Positions 46,172 to 58,284 of a stretch of DNA of 64,000 nt are shown piece after piece. A program made the position numbers and the translations under genes. Location of the stretch: contig JAMSLZ010000003.1 in the NCBI GenBank assembly GCA_026027325.1, positions 2,666,001-2,730,000 of the forward strand. Direction: 5' to 3'. Source of the stretch: Actinomucor elegans. Taxonomy: Eukaryota > Mucoromycota > Mucoromycetes > Mucorales > Mucoraceae. Below the pieces are notes generated by a model. It ran no database searches. It was not told where the DNA came from and worked only from the letters and a program-made list of their open reading frames with translations. Each line of letters opens with the position of its first letter. Position 1 is the first letter of the stretch.

Positions 46172-47865
46172 TTTATTCTCTTTTCTTATATACATGTAAT
46201 AGATTTAATCATAATAATAGTAATCTTAATAATAAATTATACTTTCAAATATGAAATTGTGCATCTTTATACAAAGATTGGTATGTATACTGAGCATTTG
46301 TATTCTGTTAGTCTTTACAATACTTTAAACAATCTATTTGTATAGACAGCCTCTCGTAGAATTAACACATCTTCCGATGCCACTGTTCAACAAGCGCTGT
46401 TGGACGTTCTTTTGCGTGCTACACTGTTATGATCGTCTTTGGTAGCACTATTCATTGGATTACTAAAAAAGATTCACATGCAAATAGGCTTGTTGATAAT
46501 TTTACTTGACGAGTTTTAATTTTTGATCTGTTACATATTCATTGCCCAATCTTATTCAGCTTCAAATTTTACTGCATACGACAAACATTTTTGCACAAAC
46601 ACATTAAACAGCTTTATTTTTTTCACTCCTTCTCTTATTTCCACATTACAGTAGTTATAATTGCGACCAAGTAAACATTTTGATTGAAGCACATAGATTT
46701 AGTTTATTTTGAGCTTATATTCACTTTTTTTTTAAAAAAATTGAACTACTTCATGTGTTTCTCTGATCCAAGTACTCATGCGCAAATTTTAAGTGTGCAG
46801 GAATTGCCTATCACGTGCATAATTATCCAAGTAAATAAAACCCGGTAGGCTTTTACTAGATTGGATTAGGAAAATCACCCTATTACACTCATATTTACAC
46901 TCCGACTATCCTTGTAGATCTCATTTTTTAAAGGTATAGATAACAGCTTAAAGACGTGACATATAATTGATACGCATTTTAAAGTGTTTAGAGTATCGAA
47001 GCCTGATTATGTGTTTTTCTATACATCAAAAACTTAATTTTTAATTGAATGATCGATTGAAGTAAATCAAGCGAAACTCTAGGACTTCAAATAAAAATGA
47101 AAAAAAAAAGATATTTTGCATCATCTGATTTAGAATTGAATTCATGTACAAACTTTATTAAAGGGCCTTGGTTCTATCCAAACTTTTTTTTTTTTTTGTT
47201 ATCGAAACACCAGCATTAGAATAATGACCACAAATTTCGAGTCTCTAGGAATTGGAGAAAAAAAAAGTTTAATTTTGAATAACCGATGTCCAATGAAAAC
47301 ATTTTCTGTGTTAAATTATCTTCAAAATATTACAGTTTAGGGGATATTTGAATATAATCTGATCTGATCGGATTCACTATCATATCCCAAGAGTGAGAGG
47401 TTCTGATCAAAAGACAAGGATATTAGACTAGCTCTGTTTATATTAAAAAGAAAGGGTTTAATGTTGGAAAAGCGCATGAAAACAAACAACTGCTTGGCCC
47501 ATCCAGTTTCTGCAGAATCATCCTTTTTGGTGTAACTAGATAACGGCTTGCCCGAGAATCAACCCAAACTCTAAGCCTGATTTGTAGAAGGGTCTTCTTT
47601 TTTTCTTTTTTTCTTAATGACACCTGTTCTATTTTCTATTACATAGGACCAGTTACAATGCATCGATTTTCTAAGTTGTGCTTCCCATTACGATGACGCT
47701 ACACTCTTGTTCTTATTATCACTGCGAAAGTTCCAAGGTTTTACCTACTGCAGTGAGGTGATCCAAAAATTTCAAAGCCAACCTCTGTGCTCACTCACTA
47801 CATATCTGCCCACTTTTTCTTTTAGATAAAAACATTTCACACGTTTTTTCCTTTCATAATTCATC
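46172..47865. other. Intergenic after ERG2
   Basis: Apart from the possible spliced micro-ORF at 46251-46432 and a T(9)A(7) tract at 46725-46740, nothing is supported. The right end is the promoter of the orphan gene at 47866. Confidence 0.5.
46251..46432 (+). CDS. Possible spliced small ORF (38 residues)
   Basis: ATG at 46251 opens ten codons ending at a good donor (GTATGT, 46281). The acceptor TATAG at 46345 leads to a block distinctly richer in GC than its surroundings, coding TASRRINTSSDATVQQALLD and eight more residues to TGA at 46430-46432. Phases agree. It begins 79 bases after the ERG2 stop on the same strand, so it might instead be a spliced piece of the ERG2 3' UTR, or a relic of a lost gene. 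No family recognised. Confidence 0.3.
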
Positions 47866-49144
47866 ATGGAGGCCATTGATGACTATGCTAATGAGAACAT
47901 TATTCGTTCTATAGCTTATACTGCGCTTGAACAACGCCAACAACACAACTATGCAGGTCTTTTGCCTATTGCTTCACAACTGCTCCGTCAACGGGCTCAC
48001 TTTCTCGGTTCCGATAAAGCCATGCAGTGGCAAGAAGATAACTGTCCTGCCATGATCGAATCTCTCTGGTCCAGTGGTGGGTCTGTTGCTGATGAACTCT
48101 ATCAAAAGCCAGTTTATTACAAGCGTATGGATGCAGATACATTGCACGCTGTGATCGAGTTTGCTGAATCAAATGGACACCATTTTGTCGTGGTATTGCT
48201 TTTGGAGGATGGCAGTGGTGATATCTCGGACATCAAGTATTATAATACAAAAGAACTGACTAAAGAGGAGTGGATGGATATCTTTGAGAATTGGTCCAGA
48301 ACCATTGAGGATGCCGAAAGGATTTATTTGACAAAAGTGACACGCAACAAGCGCGTTTTTAGTGCTGGAACACCCGATGTAAGTTACATAGCATGGAGAG
48401 TAGATCGTTGTGTCTTATGTTGTAAATTAGAGCTCCAAGGACCATAAAGAAGCGCCTGAAGATTATTGGGGTGAGTGGTCTTCGGATGAAGGTTCTTCGC
48501 AGCATCCCAAAGAAACGACTCATCACCGCAATCATCCTCTCAGTGCAGATTTAAAAGAATCAGACGATTCTGAAGATGAGTATTATACGCGCTGGAGTAA
48601 AGATCCAGGTACATTAACACCAGGTCCTGAGGATAAGCTGGATGACCCACCTTCCAAACGTACTCTCAAGACACTCAGTGCTTTGCAGCAACAAGAACAG
48701 CAAGAAGAATGGGACGAAGAATACGATCAATCATATAATCCTCTGTTTACGGTGCCTAGTGTGCCTAATCTAATGGATGCTCATACCGCTGCGTTATCAG
48801 AATTAACGCACATGTTACAAAATACGTTACCTCAGCAAAGAACCGCCAATAGACCTTTTGTGGTACAACCCATGACTCAGATCAATCCTTTACCCAAAGC
48901 CGTTTCAAGATTAAAATCCAATATGGAAGATCTCAGTGTATCATCAGAAGAACCTAAAGTTCCTGGCGCTTATCCAGAATCAGGCACTCAAACACCTGGT
49001 ATAGTTATAGACTCAAAGAGCAAAGAAGTAGGGCGTGGGCTATTCATGAAGAGTCTTAGTGCTTTGATCGGTGCTGCACGTCTCTTGGGTTATGAAGGCA
49101 AAGATATATTGGAAATGGTTCAAGAAATAGTGAATAACCCATAG
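47866..49144 (+). CDS. Unidentified 408-residue acidic protein
   Basis: Exons 47866-48378 and 48431-49144 give 408 residues; the intron has a GTAAGT donor and keeps phase, and without it the frame stops at 48447. I do not recognise the family. The N-terminal 170 residues look folded, mixed alpha/beta (YTALEQRQQHNYAGLLPIAS; HFVVVLLLEDGSGDISDIKYY). The middle is disordered, rich in Asp/Glu/Ser/His and with a Gln/Glu patch. A C-terminal amphipathic segment (FMKSLSALIGAARLLGYEGK, about 372-392) ends the protein. There is no signal peptide or membrane helix. It is convergent with the HIBCH gene, stops 16 bases apart. Probably cytosolic or nuclear; role unknown. Confidence 0.8.
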
Positions 49145-49160
49145 TTTTTTTTTCTTTTAT

Positions 49161-50967
49161 TTAATAAACCCATTTTAAACTCTTGTCTTCATCCTTCTTG
49201 TTTTCTACGGTCTTGCGATCTAATACTTCAAGTACCTTTTGCTTCAAGCCTTGCTTGCCTTGACGTTCGCGCAACAAATGCTCAACGACTTGTTGACGGT
49301 TTAAAGCATAGTTACCAACATCAGCAGCTTCACCAGTTACTACACGCTTAATGTCTTCTTCAGAAGGCAACATGTACTTGCGATGAGGATACTTCTTGAA
49401 ATCACGGCTATTCAACAACTCCAAACGCAAAGGAGAAGGACTATCAAAGTAATCTTGTTTGACCTTGGCATCATTGACGTCGCTCAATTGAGAAGGAACC
49501 CAGTTGGGCTTGGATTTAGTTACCAAAGTAGCGTAAACACCTTCCTTGAAATCATGACCTTGCAAGAACTTTTGTACCAAATGGTATTCCATCTTTAAAC
49601 ATTGAGCCAAGCTCAAGGTGGCACCATTACGAAGTTGTTGTAAAGTGACCTTGAGAGAAGTAGGTGACATCTTCTTCATCAACTTGATGGTTTCCTCGGT
49701 CCAAGCAGTTTGAGGTTCCTTTTCAAGAGCAGCCATGATCTCACCAACAGTATCGTACTTGAAACAACGGTCAATAGCTTGACGTGTTTCGCCAGCCAAA
49801 GAAAAGGCAGGTTCATTCTCGAGTTCAGCAGAGAATTCTTCAATAGCGCTGTTTACCATATCATAAGTAGCATGATCGAGTTCAGCTAAACGAGCTTCTA
49901 AAGCAGGCAAACGAGAAGAAGGTACAAAGTGGGTAGCGACACCAGCATAAAGAACATCGGTAGACTTGAGACGCTTACCGGTCAAACCGAGGTAAATACC
50001 CAATTGACCATCGAGACGGCTCAAGAAGAAGGAACCACCGACCTCGGGCAAGAAACCAATAGCAGTTTCGGGCATGGCAAACATGGTGTTTTCAGTAGCA
50101 ATACGGAAAGGAGCATGTACAGATAAGCCAACACCACCACCCACTATCGTTGTTATTCAATAACATGTATATAGCCACTGTGTTTTTTTTAGACTTACTA
50201 GTGATACCATCCATGATAGAAACAAAAGGTGTATCCAATGTAGCAATTAAATGATCCAACTGATATTCCTCTTCGAAAAACTTGGTAGCATTAGGATCCT
50301 TTGCTTCGGCCAAATCAACAACAGCTGCAAGGGAAAAATAAAGGTCATTCATACATATCTCAATAGTTGTTAAAGATAACTTACTCTTTACGTCACCCCC
50401 GGCACAGAAGCCTTTTCCTCCACAGCTCTTGAGCAAGATGATCTTGGCCAAATCAGACTTTTCCCACGCCTAAGAACTAGGTTTAGTTTCAATGTGTTAC
50501 ATATCAATCTATATACACGTTACTTGAAGCTCGGGAGTCATGGCGCGAACCATGTCAATGTTTAAAGCATTCAACTTTTTAGGACGGTTCAAGACAATTT
50601 CACGTACTGCCAAGTTGCTCTTGGGAATAACTTCGGCCTTTATTTAGTCATTAGTTTCAATGTGGCATGGTAGCATGTCAAAAAAAAAACTTACTTGAGC
50701 AGCTTCTAAGCCAGAGATAGAAGCAGTGGTAGACATCTAATATTGCATGTTCATTAACAGGTTCCCGATTGGTATGGTTATGAGTTTTACCTTTTTAGTG
50801 GAGGGAGCGAGAAAGCTTTTGGTTTGAGTTAAACGCTTAGTAGCAGAAGAAGTAGTAGACATGAGGACAGATCGACGCGAAACTGAAGTAAAGGCTCTTT
50901 TGCTGGTAACAGATAAAAGAGATCGTCTCTCAATAATGTTTAATTGTTTCAAAATTAAGCGACTCAT
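49161..50967 (-). CDS. EHD3: 3-hydroxyisobutyryl-CoA hydrolase, mitochondrial
   Basis: Frees 3-hydroxyisobutyrate from its CoA ester in valine breakdown. Exons (minus) 50791-50967, 50695-50736, 50524-50637, 50385-50469, 50199-50324 and 49161-50143 give 508 residues. The first exon codes for an Arg/Ser/Leu-rich presequence without acidic residues up to about 50 except Glu13, typical of matrix import. The crotonase fold follows: REIVLNRPKKLNALN, GGKGFCAGGDVK, PFVSIMDGITMGGGVGLSVH and FAMPETAIGFLPEVGGSFFL. Glu207 matches the conserved catalytic Glu. At 215 a Glu replaces the Asp found in human HIBCH. The C-terminal extension (DFKEGVYATLVTKSKPNW, then HRKYMLPSEEDIKRVV) separates it from ordinary enoyl-CoA hydratases. 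Very sure. Confidence 0.95.
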
Positions 50968-53922
50968 TATAAGAAAAGAGGTGGGAAAAAAAATAGAGTA
51001 ATACGCTATCTAACTTTTTAAGAAAAAAAAAAGGAAGCAGATAGGTTGCAATAGCATTCTTTTTTAAATAAAGGCCTAGTCAGTCATAGGCACACCCTAG
51101 AAGCACAGAAATGCTTCTGAGGCTTAAATTTTTCATGGATTTCACTTTTTTTTTTCGAAATATAAATCGTATTATCTGACTGTAGACATCAAGTTTTCAA
51201 AACTTAGCTCAAATACAAAAGTACATTTGCTGCCTTAAGATGCTTGTAAGCCTTTTTTTTTTTTTTTGTAATCTTTAATGTATGATATACATGAACTGTA
51301 ACTATTAAACAAAAACATGGACAAACTTGCACATGGATCAAAGATATCTTTACATTTTTAGAAACATCCTATAACGATACGCCGTTAAATGGTATTTACA
51401 TCTTATCAACATAGCTTCTATATAAGTCTTTTTTTTTATTCAACCAACATTGCGTCAAATTATTAAAAGATAAATTCAAATTACTGACAAGAGGAGGGGA
51501 GGAGGACTGACTGTTTATTTTCCGCTGTCCAATCATCATTTATGATGGACAACGTAGATTTTCTGTTAGGGCAGATAGTTTTTTTTAAGGTACGCCCCTT
51601 AATTGTCACTTGTGTGAGCCAATATTTGAATTTCTTTAGCACTAAAGATCTATTTGTTTGCTAATATAAACGGCCTTTAAAAGTGCAACTCATTATTAAA
51701 GTAGGTTCCTTAGAGATTCAAGCATAGCTACACATTGTTTTGAATTGATCATAAAAGAATCTTGACATTTGTTCAGAAAATCGAAAATCAAGCAAAGAGC
51801 GGATTCCTAACCAAATTGAAACACATTATTTATTTATTTTTGTATTAAAAGCAAAAAAGGTCTTTGTACCGTTCGAAGCACATTTAAATTTTGTTCATAT
51901 ATTTGGGATTTATACAATTTTTATTAGATGCAAACTTTGGATTAAAAATTAAAATAATACATTATATAGATATATAGCACTTATGTACATTCGTGTGTTT
52001 GATTCAACTGAGATGAATTGAATGTAAAAGAGTTCGATTCTACGCTTCTGCTTTGCGACACAAATAACCCAAGGATATTCGAGACTTTTATTAAATGAAA
52101 AAAAAAAAAAAATATTTGGCCAATAAAGATCACAGTAGACGATCTATGCGTGTTATTTAATTAATGGGGTATGGTCTAGCTGAAAACCTAATAAATGTGA
52201 TATCGAGCCAGGATCAACTGAGGGAACTACAAATCGTTCAATATAATTTGCATGAAATTCGTATAGTTTATTGCGGGTTTGTATTATAGGATATACTATT
52301 ATATTTTAACGATATAAAGACAGTAGTAGAAGTAGCATTCTATTTTTATTATACCTTACGTAATAAATGTGACATTTGGCTGGAATTGATCGAATTACGT
52401 ATAGATCATTAGACCTAGTTTACTAGGAATGTGTGTAATTTAAGACATATCCATAAAATAAAATGTACGCATTGTATTATAGCCAACCAATGCAACTGAT
52501 TGTTACAGTGTCATGTTCTTATTATGTATTAGTTATTAGGGCTTTTTTTTTAAAAAAAAAAAAAGTGAGTTTCAGAAACCCCCCTAGGAGATACCTGACG
52601 GTTTTCAGGATACTATAATATGCGCATTTACGTGATATCTTGACTGTGTCTACAGTGTAGGGAGACATCAGCCAAGTATTTTCTGACATTCAGCCATGTG
52701 GTGTTTAATATATCCCAAACTTTACGCTCTGCACAATCACATTCTTATTGTCTTTTTATTAATACTGAAGACATTTTAAACCATCTTGACTGATCTTTAT
52801 CTAGATCTCTTTATTAATTTCGGCCAAATGTCACATCTAATTAGATGACAATCAATGACAAACATGTATTATATAAATTTCGCGTAAATTAGTAGATCCA
52901 TCTATTAAATATTGCATTTGCTTAGTTGTATATGTTTGAAGTAAATTACTGAATCCATTAAATTTATTATATAGTCAGAGTATAATAAATAAATGTACTG
53001 TGCTTGTCAAAGGTATTGATGAATTAAGCTATTTCTTGTAGGAGCCAAATTACATAAACTCTTAGAGCCGTTGAATTTCATGTAAAATTCATTCTATCAT
53101 TAAAACAATGTAAAAAAGTGCCTATTCATGAAATTGAATAAGATTAAATATTTTCATGAATGTATTTCGTTTCAATGGGATGTATATGAAATTACATCAA
53201 GAAAGCTTCACTCGATTATTATATCAAAAAACTAAACAACTTTCTGTATAGCTCCTCTGTCTAATGATCGCTGTCCAATAAAAATGGTATATATAAAAAA
53301 TGAATCACAGACACCCAATCAAGTTAATATTTTGAAGTAAGCTGGTGATTTTTTTTTTTTTTTTTTTTGTTATGAATCTTGCATTGTATCTTTTGGTGAG
53401 TCAGATAGGGTTTTCAAGATAGGAATTTCAATATCAAAAAAAAAAGATTGTTACAAATGATAGTAGTTATTTATAGTTAGTTTTGTCATATGAAAATTGT
53501 GACTTGTAAATTTAAAACCAAAAGGTCTGATCAATCAGAAAAAGTCCAATCATTAGATAGTAAACCTCTTGTAATCTTTATATCGTTCTATGCAAAATAC
53601 AATCGTGCATAAACTTTTATTAATGAACTATATAGGTATTTCTACTTTTATATTATGTCAAGATCGCATTAAAGTATTTTTTTAAAAAAAACGACCCTGG
53701 AGGGTTTTTCGGATGAAGGAACCGCTGCCAGCCAATCAAATGCCAAAATTGCAATCAGCACTAATTTCATGGATATCAAGACCTAGTAGATATGTTTTGT
53801 TTTAATATACACACAAGAAAAAAAGGGGGGGAGGGGAAATACACACATATTTATAATAAAGAAGAAGGGGATATGATAATGAGATGGTATTACATAAGTT
53901 ATTTTTTTTTATACAGTTTTGT
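50968..53922. other. Long intergenic region without genes
   Basis: Nearly 3 kb of AT-rich DNA with no supported coding sequence. It holds a dispersed-repeat copy (52190-52280), T(n)A(n) tracts at 52543-52564 and 53677-53691, and many T runs. It could hold an untranslated or unrecognised RNA gene, but I see no structural evidence. Confidence 0.5.
52190..52280 (+). repeat. Dispersed repeat copy
   Basis: CAGGATCAACTGAGGGAACTACAAATCGTTC and following, in several blocks, align to 61512-61575. One frame reads QDQLRELQIVQYNLHEI against QDQLKLQIVRFNLRDI in the other copy. Confidence 0.6.
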
Positions 53923-54552
53923 TTATAATGCAATAGGATTCAACAAAGCATTTTGGCCTTCTTCAAGCAGGGATTGTATCTGTTCTTCCATTCTACTGAG
54001 TTTTTCATCTTTATCGCTATCAATTTCAATTTTTGGTAGAGACTGAGTTCTCTTTTTTTCACGTTTCATGTTATTCACAAGTGGTTGAACCTAAAATTTG
54101 TATTAGAACACAAAAAAAAACTCTTGGATTTTTCATGATTTTACCTTGCCGGTTGAGTAAGATCTCTTTTTTAATTGGACTGTTGGTATTTGCAACTGAT
54201 CTTCTGCCCATTGTTGGGTTCTTTTCCTTTTTGCGTCTTCTATTGGGTCCAAGACCAAATTTCTTTTGGGTGTATAGGTCACAAGAGGTTTGTTCTCGAC
54301 AATTAAAGCAGCAGGTTTATCAATCAAAGTGCCGGTTAAATAACTGTAAGCAGTAATGGCAATAGCGGAAGTAAAGATGAGTGCATCTAATAATCTGGAA
54401 AACAATACTTCAAAAGATGAATTTCTTGAAGATGTAGTGCTGATTGTATCGTAAGAGGCGGTTGTACTAGATTGACGATGATGATGATGATGATGATATC
54501 GATATCTTGGTTTGGTGGATTCCATGGTAGGACATATATCAAGAACAGACAT
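53923..54552 (-). CDS. Unidentified single-pass membrane protein (191 residues)
   Basis: Exons (minus) 54145-54552 and 53923-54090 give 191 residues. A Ser/Thr-rich N-terminus with six histidines in a row is followed by one hydrophobic helix (about 53-73: LLDALIFTSAIAITAYSYLT). Then comes a basic stretch ending in KKRSYSTGK, and a charged C-terminus with a short probable coiled coil (KLSRMEEQIQSLLEEGQNAL). The intron has a GTAAAA donor and keeps phase; ignoring it costs the conserved-looking coiled coil. Topology suggests an anchored adaptor. It is divergent from the carnosine methyltransferase gene, starts 335 bases apart. Family not recognised. Confidence 0.7.
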
Positions 54553-54887
54553 TACAAAAAAATAAAAAAAAGTGAAAGATAAAAAAGAACAAAAAAAAAA
54601 AACTTGGTTTTTATATACGAGAAATCACGCGCCAATCTTCTGCGGAGTCTTGAAGTAAACAAACATGAACAAGGGAATGAAAGTGTGTGTATGTTTCGTA
54701 ATCCCTCAAATGTTACAAACTGCTTCTCTGGTGACCAGCATGTGAAAGATATATATTGATTTGCATAAAAAAGATCCCGTCCCGTATGTCCGTTACATCT
54801 AGTTCTCGGCCAATCAAATAATACATTTTAAGGAATAAACGCGAATCTTAAAAATTTCGGTCTCTTTACACTTTGTTTTAACCCGAA
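54553..54887. promoter_or_regulatory. Shared divergent promoter region
   Basis: 335 bases between the starts of the one-TM protein (minus) and carnosine N-methyltransferase (plus). It contains GGCCAATC (reverse or forward CCAAT) near 54808-54816. No TATA box is clear. Confidence 0.4.
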
Positions 54888-56466
54888 ATGAGTCAACATG
54901 AACAAGATGTGGACCATTCAGAGCAACTCCACTTAATCAACGTCTTGACCGCGTTTGCTTATTACAAGCGATACGCTTTAAACCATAATCACCGAAGAAG
55001 ACGCGACTATTTGTCGTTGGCAGAACATCATAAGCAACTGATACCAAACTATCTCGATAAAATTAACCAGGTAGATGAGCGTATTGAAGAGAATATGAAG
55101 TTGATTCGTGATATTGTGGCCAGTGCAAGCATGTTTCTAGACCAACCAATGACTCAAGTAAAGTGTTTTTATGCATTTCATACACGTCATGCTTAGACTA
55201 TAATTAGGTGAATGCAAGCAAACCTCCTGTTTCTCCAATGGATATGGATAAAGTCAAAAGCACTTTAAAGCAGTTTGTTCGAGATTGGTCTAAAGAGGTA
55301 TGCATTTAAAATTATGGATTATTTTTTGTTAATATGTAATAGGGAGCATCCGAACGTAAAGTGACTTATGATCCTATTGTGCAAGAATTGAATCAACTCT
55401 ACAAGGATTTGCCCATAGATGAAAAGTACTGTATAATGTGATATGAAACACTCTTACTAATAAATAAAATAGAGGCAAAGTCCGTGTCCTAGTACCGGGC
55501 GCAGGTTTAGGTCGATTGGCATTTGATATAGCAAAGTCTGGTAATTTCTTGCTCACAAAGTCTTTTTAAAATGTGTATACTGATTTTTTTTCTTCATTAG
55601 GATTCAGCTGCCAAGGTAAATTCATCGCAATCATACAACATTGTATTAACATACTTCATAGGCAATGAATTTTCGTATTTCATGGTATAACTGACTAATA
55701 TTTAAGTGTATCATATATACTAATATGACTATACTAGCTGTTTGCGTCTCACTTTATTCTAAATAGGTAACTGTACATTGATTACCTGCAATAACAATTC
55801 TAACACTGTGATAGAATCAAAAAGGAACAACAATACGACATCTATCCTTTTATTCACAACTTTTCCAATATCAAATCGGATCAAAAGCAACTATCGCCCA
55901 TCTCGATTCCTGATATTTTACCTGCTCATCTTCCTAGCACCGTTGATTTCTCGATGGTTGCTGGTGATTTTATTGAAGTGTATTCTTCTCCAGATAATCA
56001 AGGTAAAGCCGCCACTACAGAAAATATTATTTGTTTATTAACATGACGCTCATAGGCGCGTGGGATGCTGTGGTGACTTGTTTCTTTATGGACACGGCTA
56101 AAAACATCATGGAATACATGCAAGTCATTCATTCAACTTTGAAACAGAATGGCACATGGATTAATATAGGTATAAATAAGCATAGTGTATCAATATAGAT
56201 GCTAATAGGCTCCTTAGGTCCTTTGTTATATCATTTTGAAGACTCTGCTTCTGGTGATGCTTCCATTGAGTTAAGTCTTGAACAAGTAAAAGAGGTCGCC
56301 AAAAAGATTGGTTTTGAATTCAAGGTATATAACATAAAACGCTATAGGCTATGACTAAGCAATTTTGTAGAAAGAAAGCATGGTATCCACAACTTATACA
56401 TCAAACCCTGATGGCATGCTCAATTATGTCTATGATTGTGCTTTTTGGACTGCTGTAAAGATCTAA
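54888..56466 (+). CDS. Carnosine N-methyltransferase-like protein (N2227 family)
   Basis: SAM-dependent methyltransferase related to animal CARNMT1 and its yeast homologue; in animals it turns carnosine into anserine and methylates some protein histidines. The fungal substrate is uncertain. Exons 54888-55157, 55208-55297, 55343-55425, 55473-55540, 55601-55615, 55662-55684, 55738-55766, 55815-56002, 56056-56169, 56218-56324 and 56371-56466; phases agree, 360 residues. Landmarks are FAYYKRYALNHNHRRRRDYL, the SAM loop VRVLVPGAGLGRLAFDIA, CQGNEFSYFMLFASHFILN spread over four tiny exons, VAGDFIEVY, WDAVVTCFFMDTAKNIMEYM and NIGPLLYHFED. The fifth exon is only 15 bases, yet needed to make GFSCQGNEFSYFM. 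Very sure of the family. Confidence 0.94.
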
Positions 56467-58284
56467 GAACAGTCTCTGTTCATTCATATAGAAATTTGCT
56501 TTTTCTGATGCAATAATAATAATAATAAAAAAGTGTTCTTGCTATTCATTCAATGTAAATACTGAACTGTCAAATAGAGATCACCATCTAAACGTCAGTA
56601 AATAACAGAAAAAAAAACGCGTCATTTCTAAAGTCATAGACATTCAATTCCCAAGGTACACTCATCAATAATCTATCTGGATCAACGACAAGATAAGATA
56701 TAGCTCTGGTTCTCGGGAAATAGATAGAACTCTTTGTAATGAATACATTTGTGTAATGATACATTCAGGCAATACTGTTCTAGACCCCCTTTTGAAGATA
56801 GAGCGTTCTTATCCTGTAAAACAAGGTTTTTTTTTTTCTTTCAACATCTCTGAAATCTACATCATGTTAAAAAATAATGCTATACTCTGTAACTTTGATT
56901 GATAATGTACAGCACAAACTCATACTTATCATTTTTATGCTTGGCATTTTAATATTTCGACTTGAGGCTTTGTTTTTTTGCTGCATTAAACCGTAGTCAA
57001 ACTTCATTAAGCGCGGTGATTAAATAGAAATCCACATCATTATCATGAGCACCTTTAGAAAAACTTACGTAATGGTATGAATGCTTCTAGCTCCACACTA
57101 AACAATTGTAATAAATTGAAATTCAGGAAATATGCAAAAACTCAATACTTGGTTTTTATTGCATATTATACCATAATCTTAAATGAAAGATCAAAGGAGT
57201 TATCTACAACTCCAACCACATGATGCTTTTTCTCTCTGGAGCATACTGTGCATTATTTATTTTGTATACTTTATATCATTCAAAAAATAATGAAATTTCC
57301 TATACTATTTATTAATCACAGTTATCACTTTATACAATGCGGTTTGGCTTTTCTGCTCAAAGTGAGCATCAACATTATTAACCGATCGCACAGTATCATA
57401 CTCAATTCGAAAGATTTCAACTGATTTTGGTTAAATAGAACACCTGCTTAGTGTTTCATGTACAGAATGAGATTGCTGCACCCTTTGAAACCTAAGTCTG
57501 GATTTTATATACAAGTGCCTTGTTTATCCTCCATTAGTAGAAATAAGAAAAAGCCAATTTACTTTCTCCATTTGAAGATCGGCTTTTCCTATGACTATCC
57601 ATTATCTTCTAAATCACGCTCAAATCAGAGTCATTGTGAAGACGACTGTACGCGATTATAAGTATCAAATGATACTATATAAAGTCAAAGAAGAACCTTT
57701 GATTTTAATGGTCAAACGATCAGAAAGCTGACTCCTATTGTCTATTCATTTCAATACGATTTCTCTTTTCTCAGCCGAAATTACCAGAGGAGTACACTAG
57801 CACTACACGATGAGAAAGGCATAAAGCATCAAGGGAGGTGGAAGCGAGAAAGAATGCAACGGTCAAACGAGTATAGAAGAAGCATGAGTTGAGTGTCAAA
57901 TAGAGCACAAAAACGTAAACCTGACTGTTGATGCAAAGGCAGACATTTTTAATGAATATAGTAAAAAAAAAAGCAATCAACAAACAGTACTTGAGATACG
58001 AGATCTGAAAGACCTTACAATAATAATAATAATAAAAAAAAAATAGTCGTATTTGAAACATAGTGATGAGATCATATGGTTTCGCTTAGCAATAAAAACA
58101 ACTGGGCTTATCAATGTAGTCTACGCCACTCTATATGTATATAATAGGCACAAGTACAATCAACCGGCAAGCCAAAGAATCTAGACTAGGTACGATTGTA
58201 ATAATAATACTTCTTTATTCAGAAAGATGAAAGGGGGGAATCAAATAAGAAAGAAAAAAAAACGAACTTGGGTATTCTAGTAAA
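56467..58284. other. Intergenic, nothing recognised
   Basis: AT-rich DNA between the 3' ends of the methyltransferase and LIS1. A weak stretch near 57375-57400 (ATTAACCGATCGCACAGTAT) resembles part of the dispersed repeat on the minus strand. Frames at 57458-57661 and 57771-58061 lack coding support. Confidence 0.5.

Noticed and set aside
52020..52060. tRNA-like T-loop word GTTCGATTC
   Set aside because: No matching stems, anticodon arm or acceptor pairing around it.
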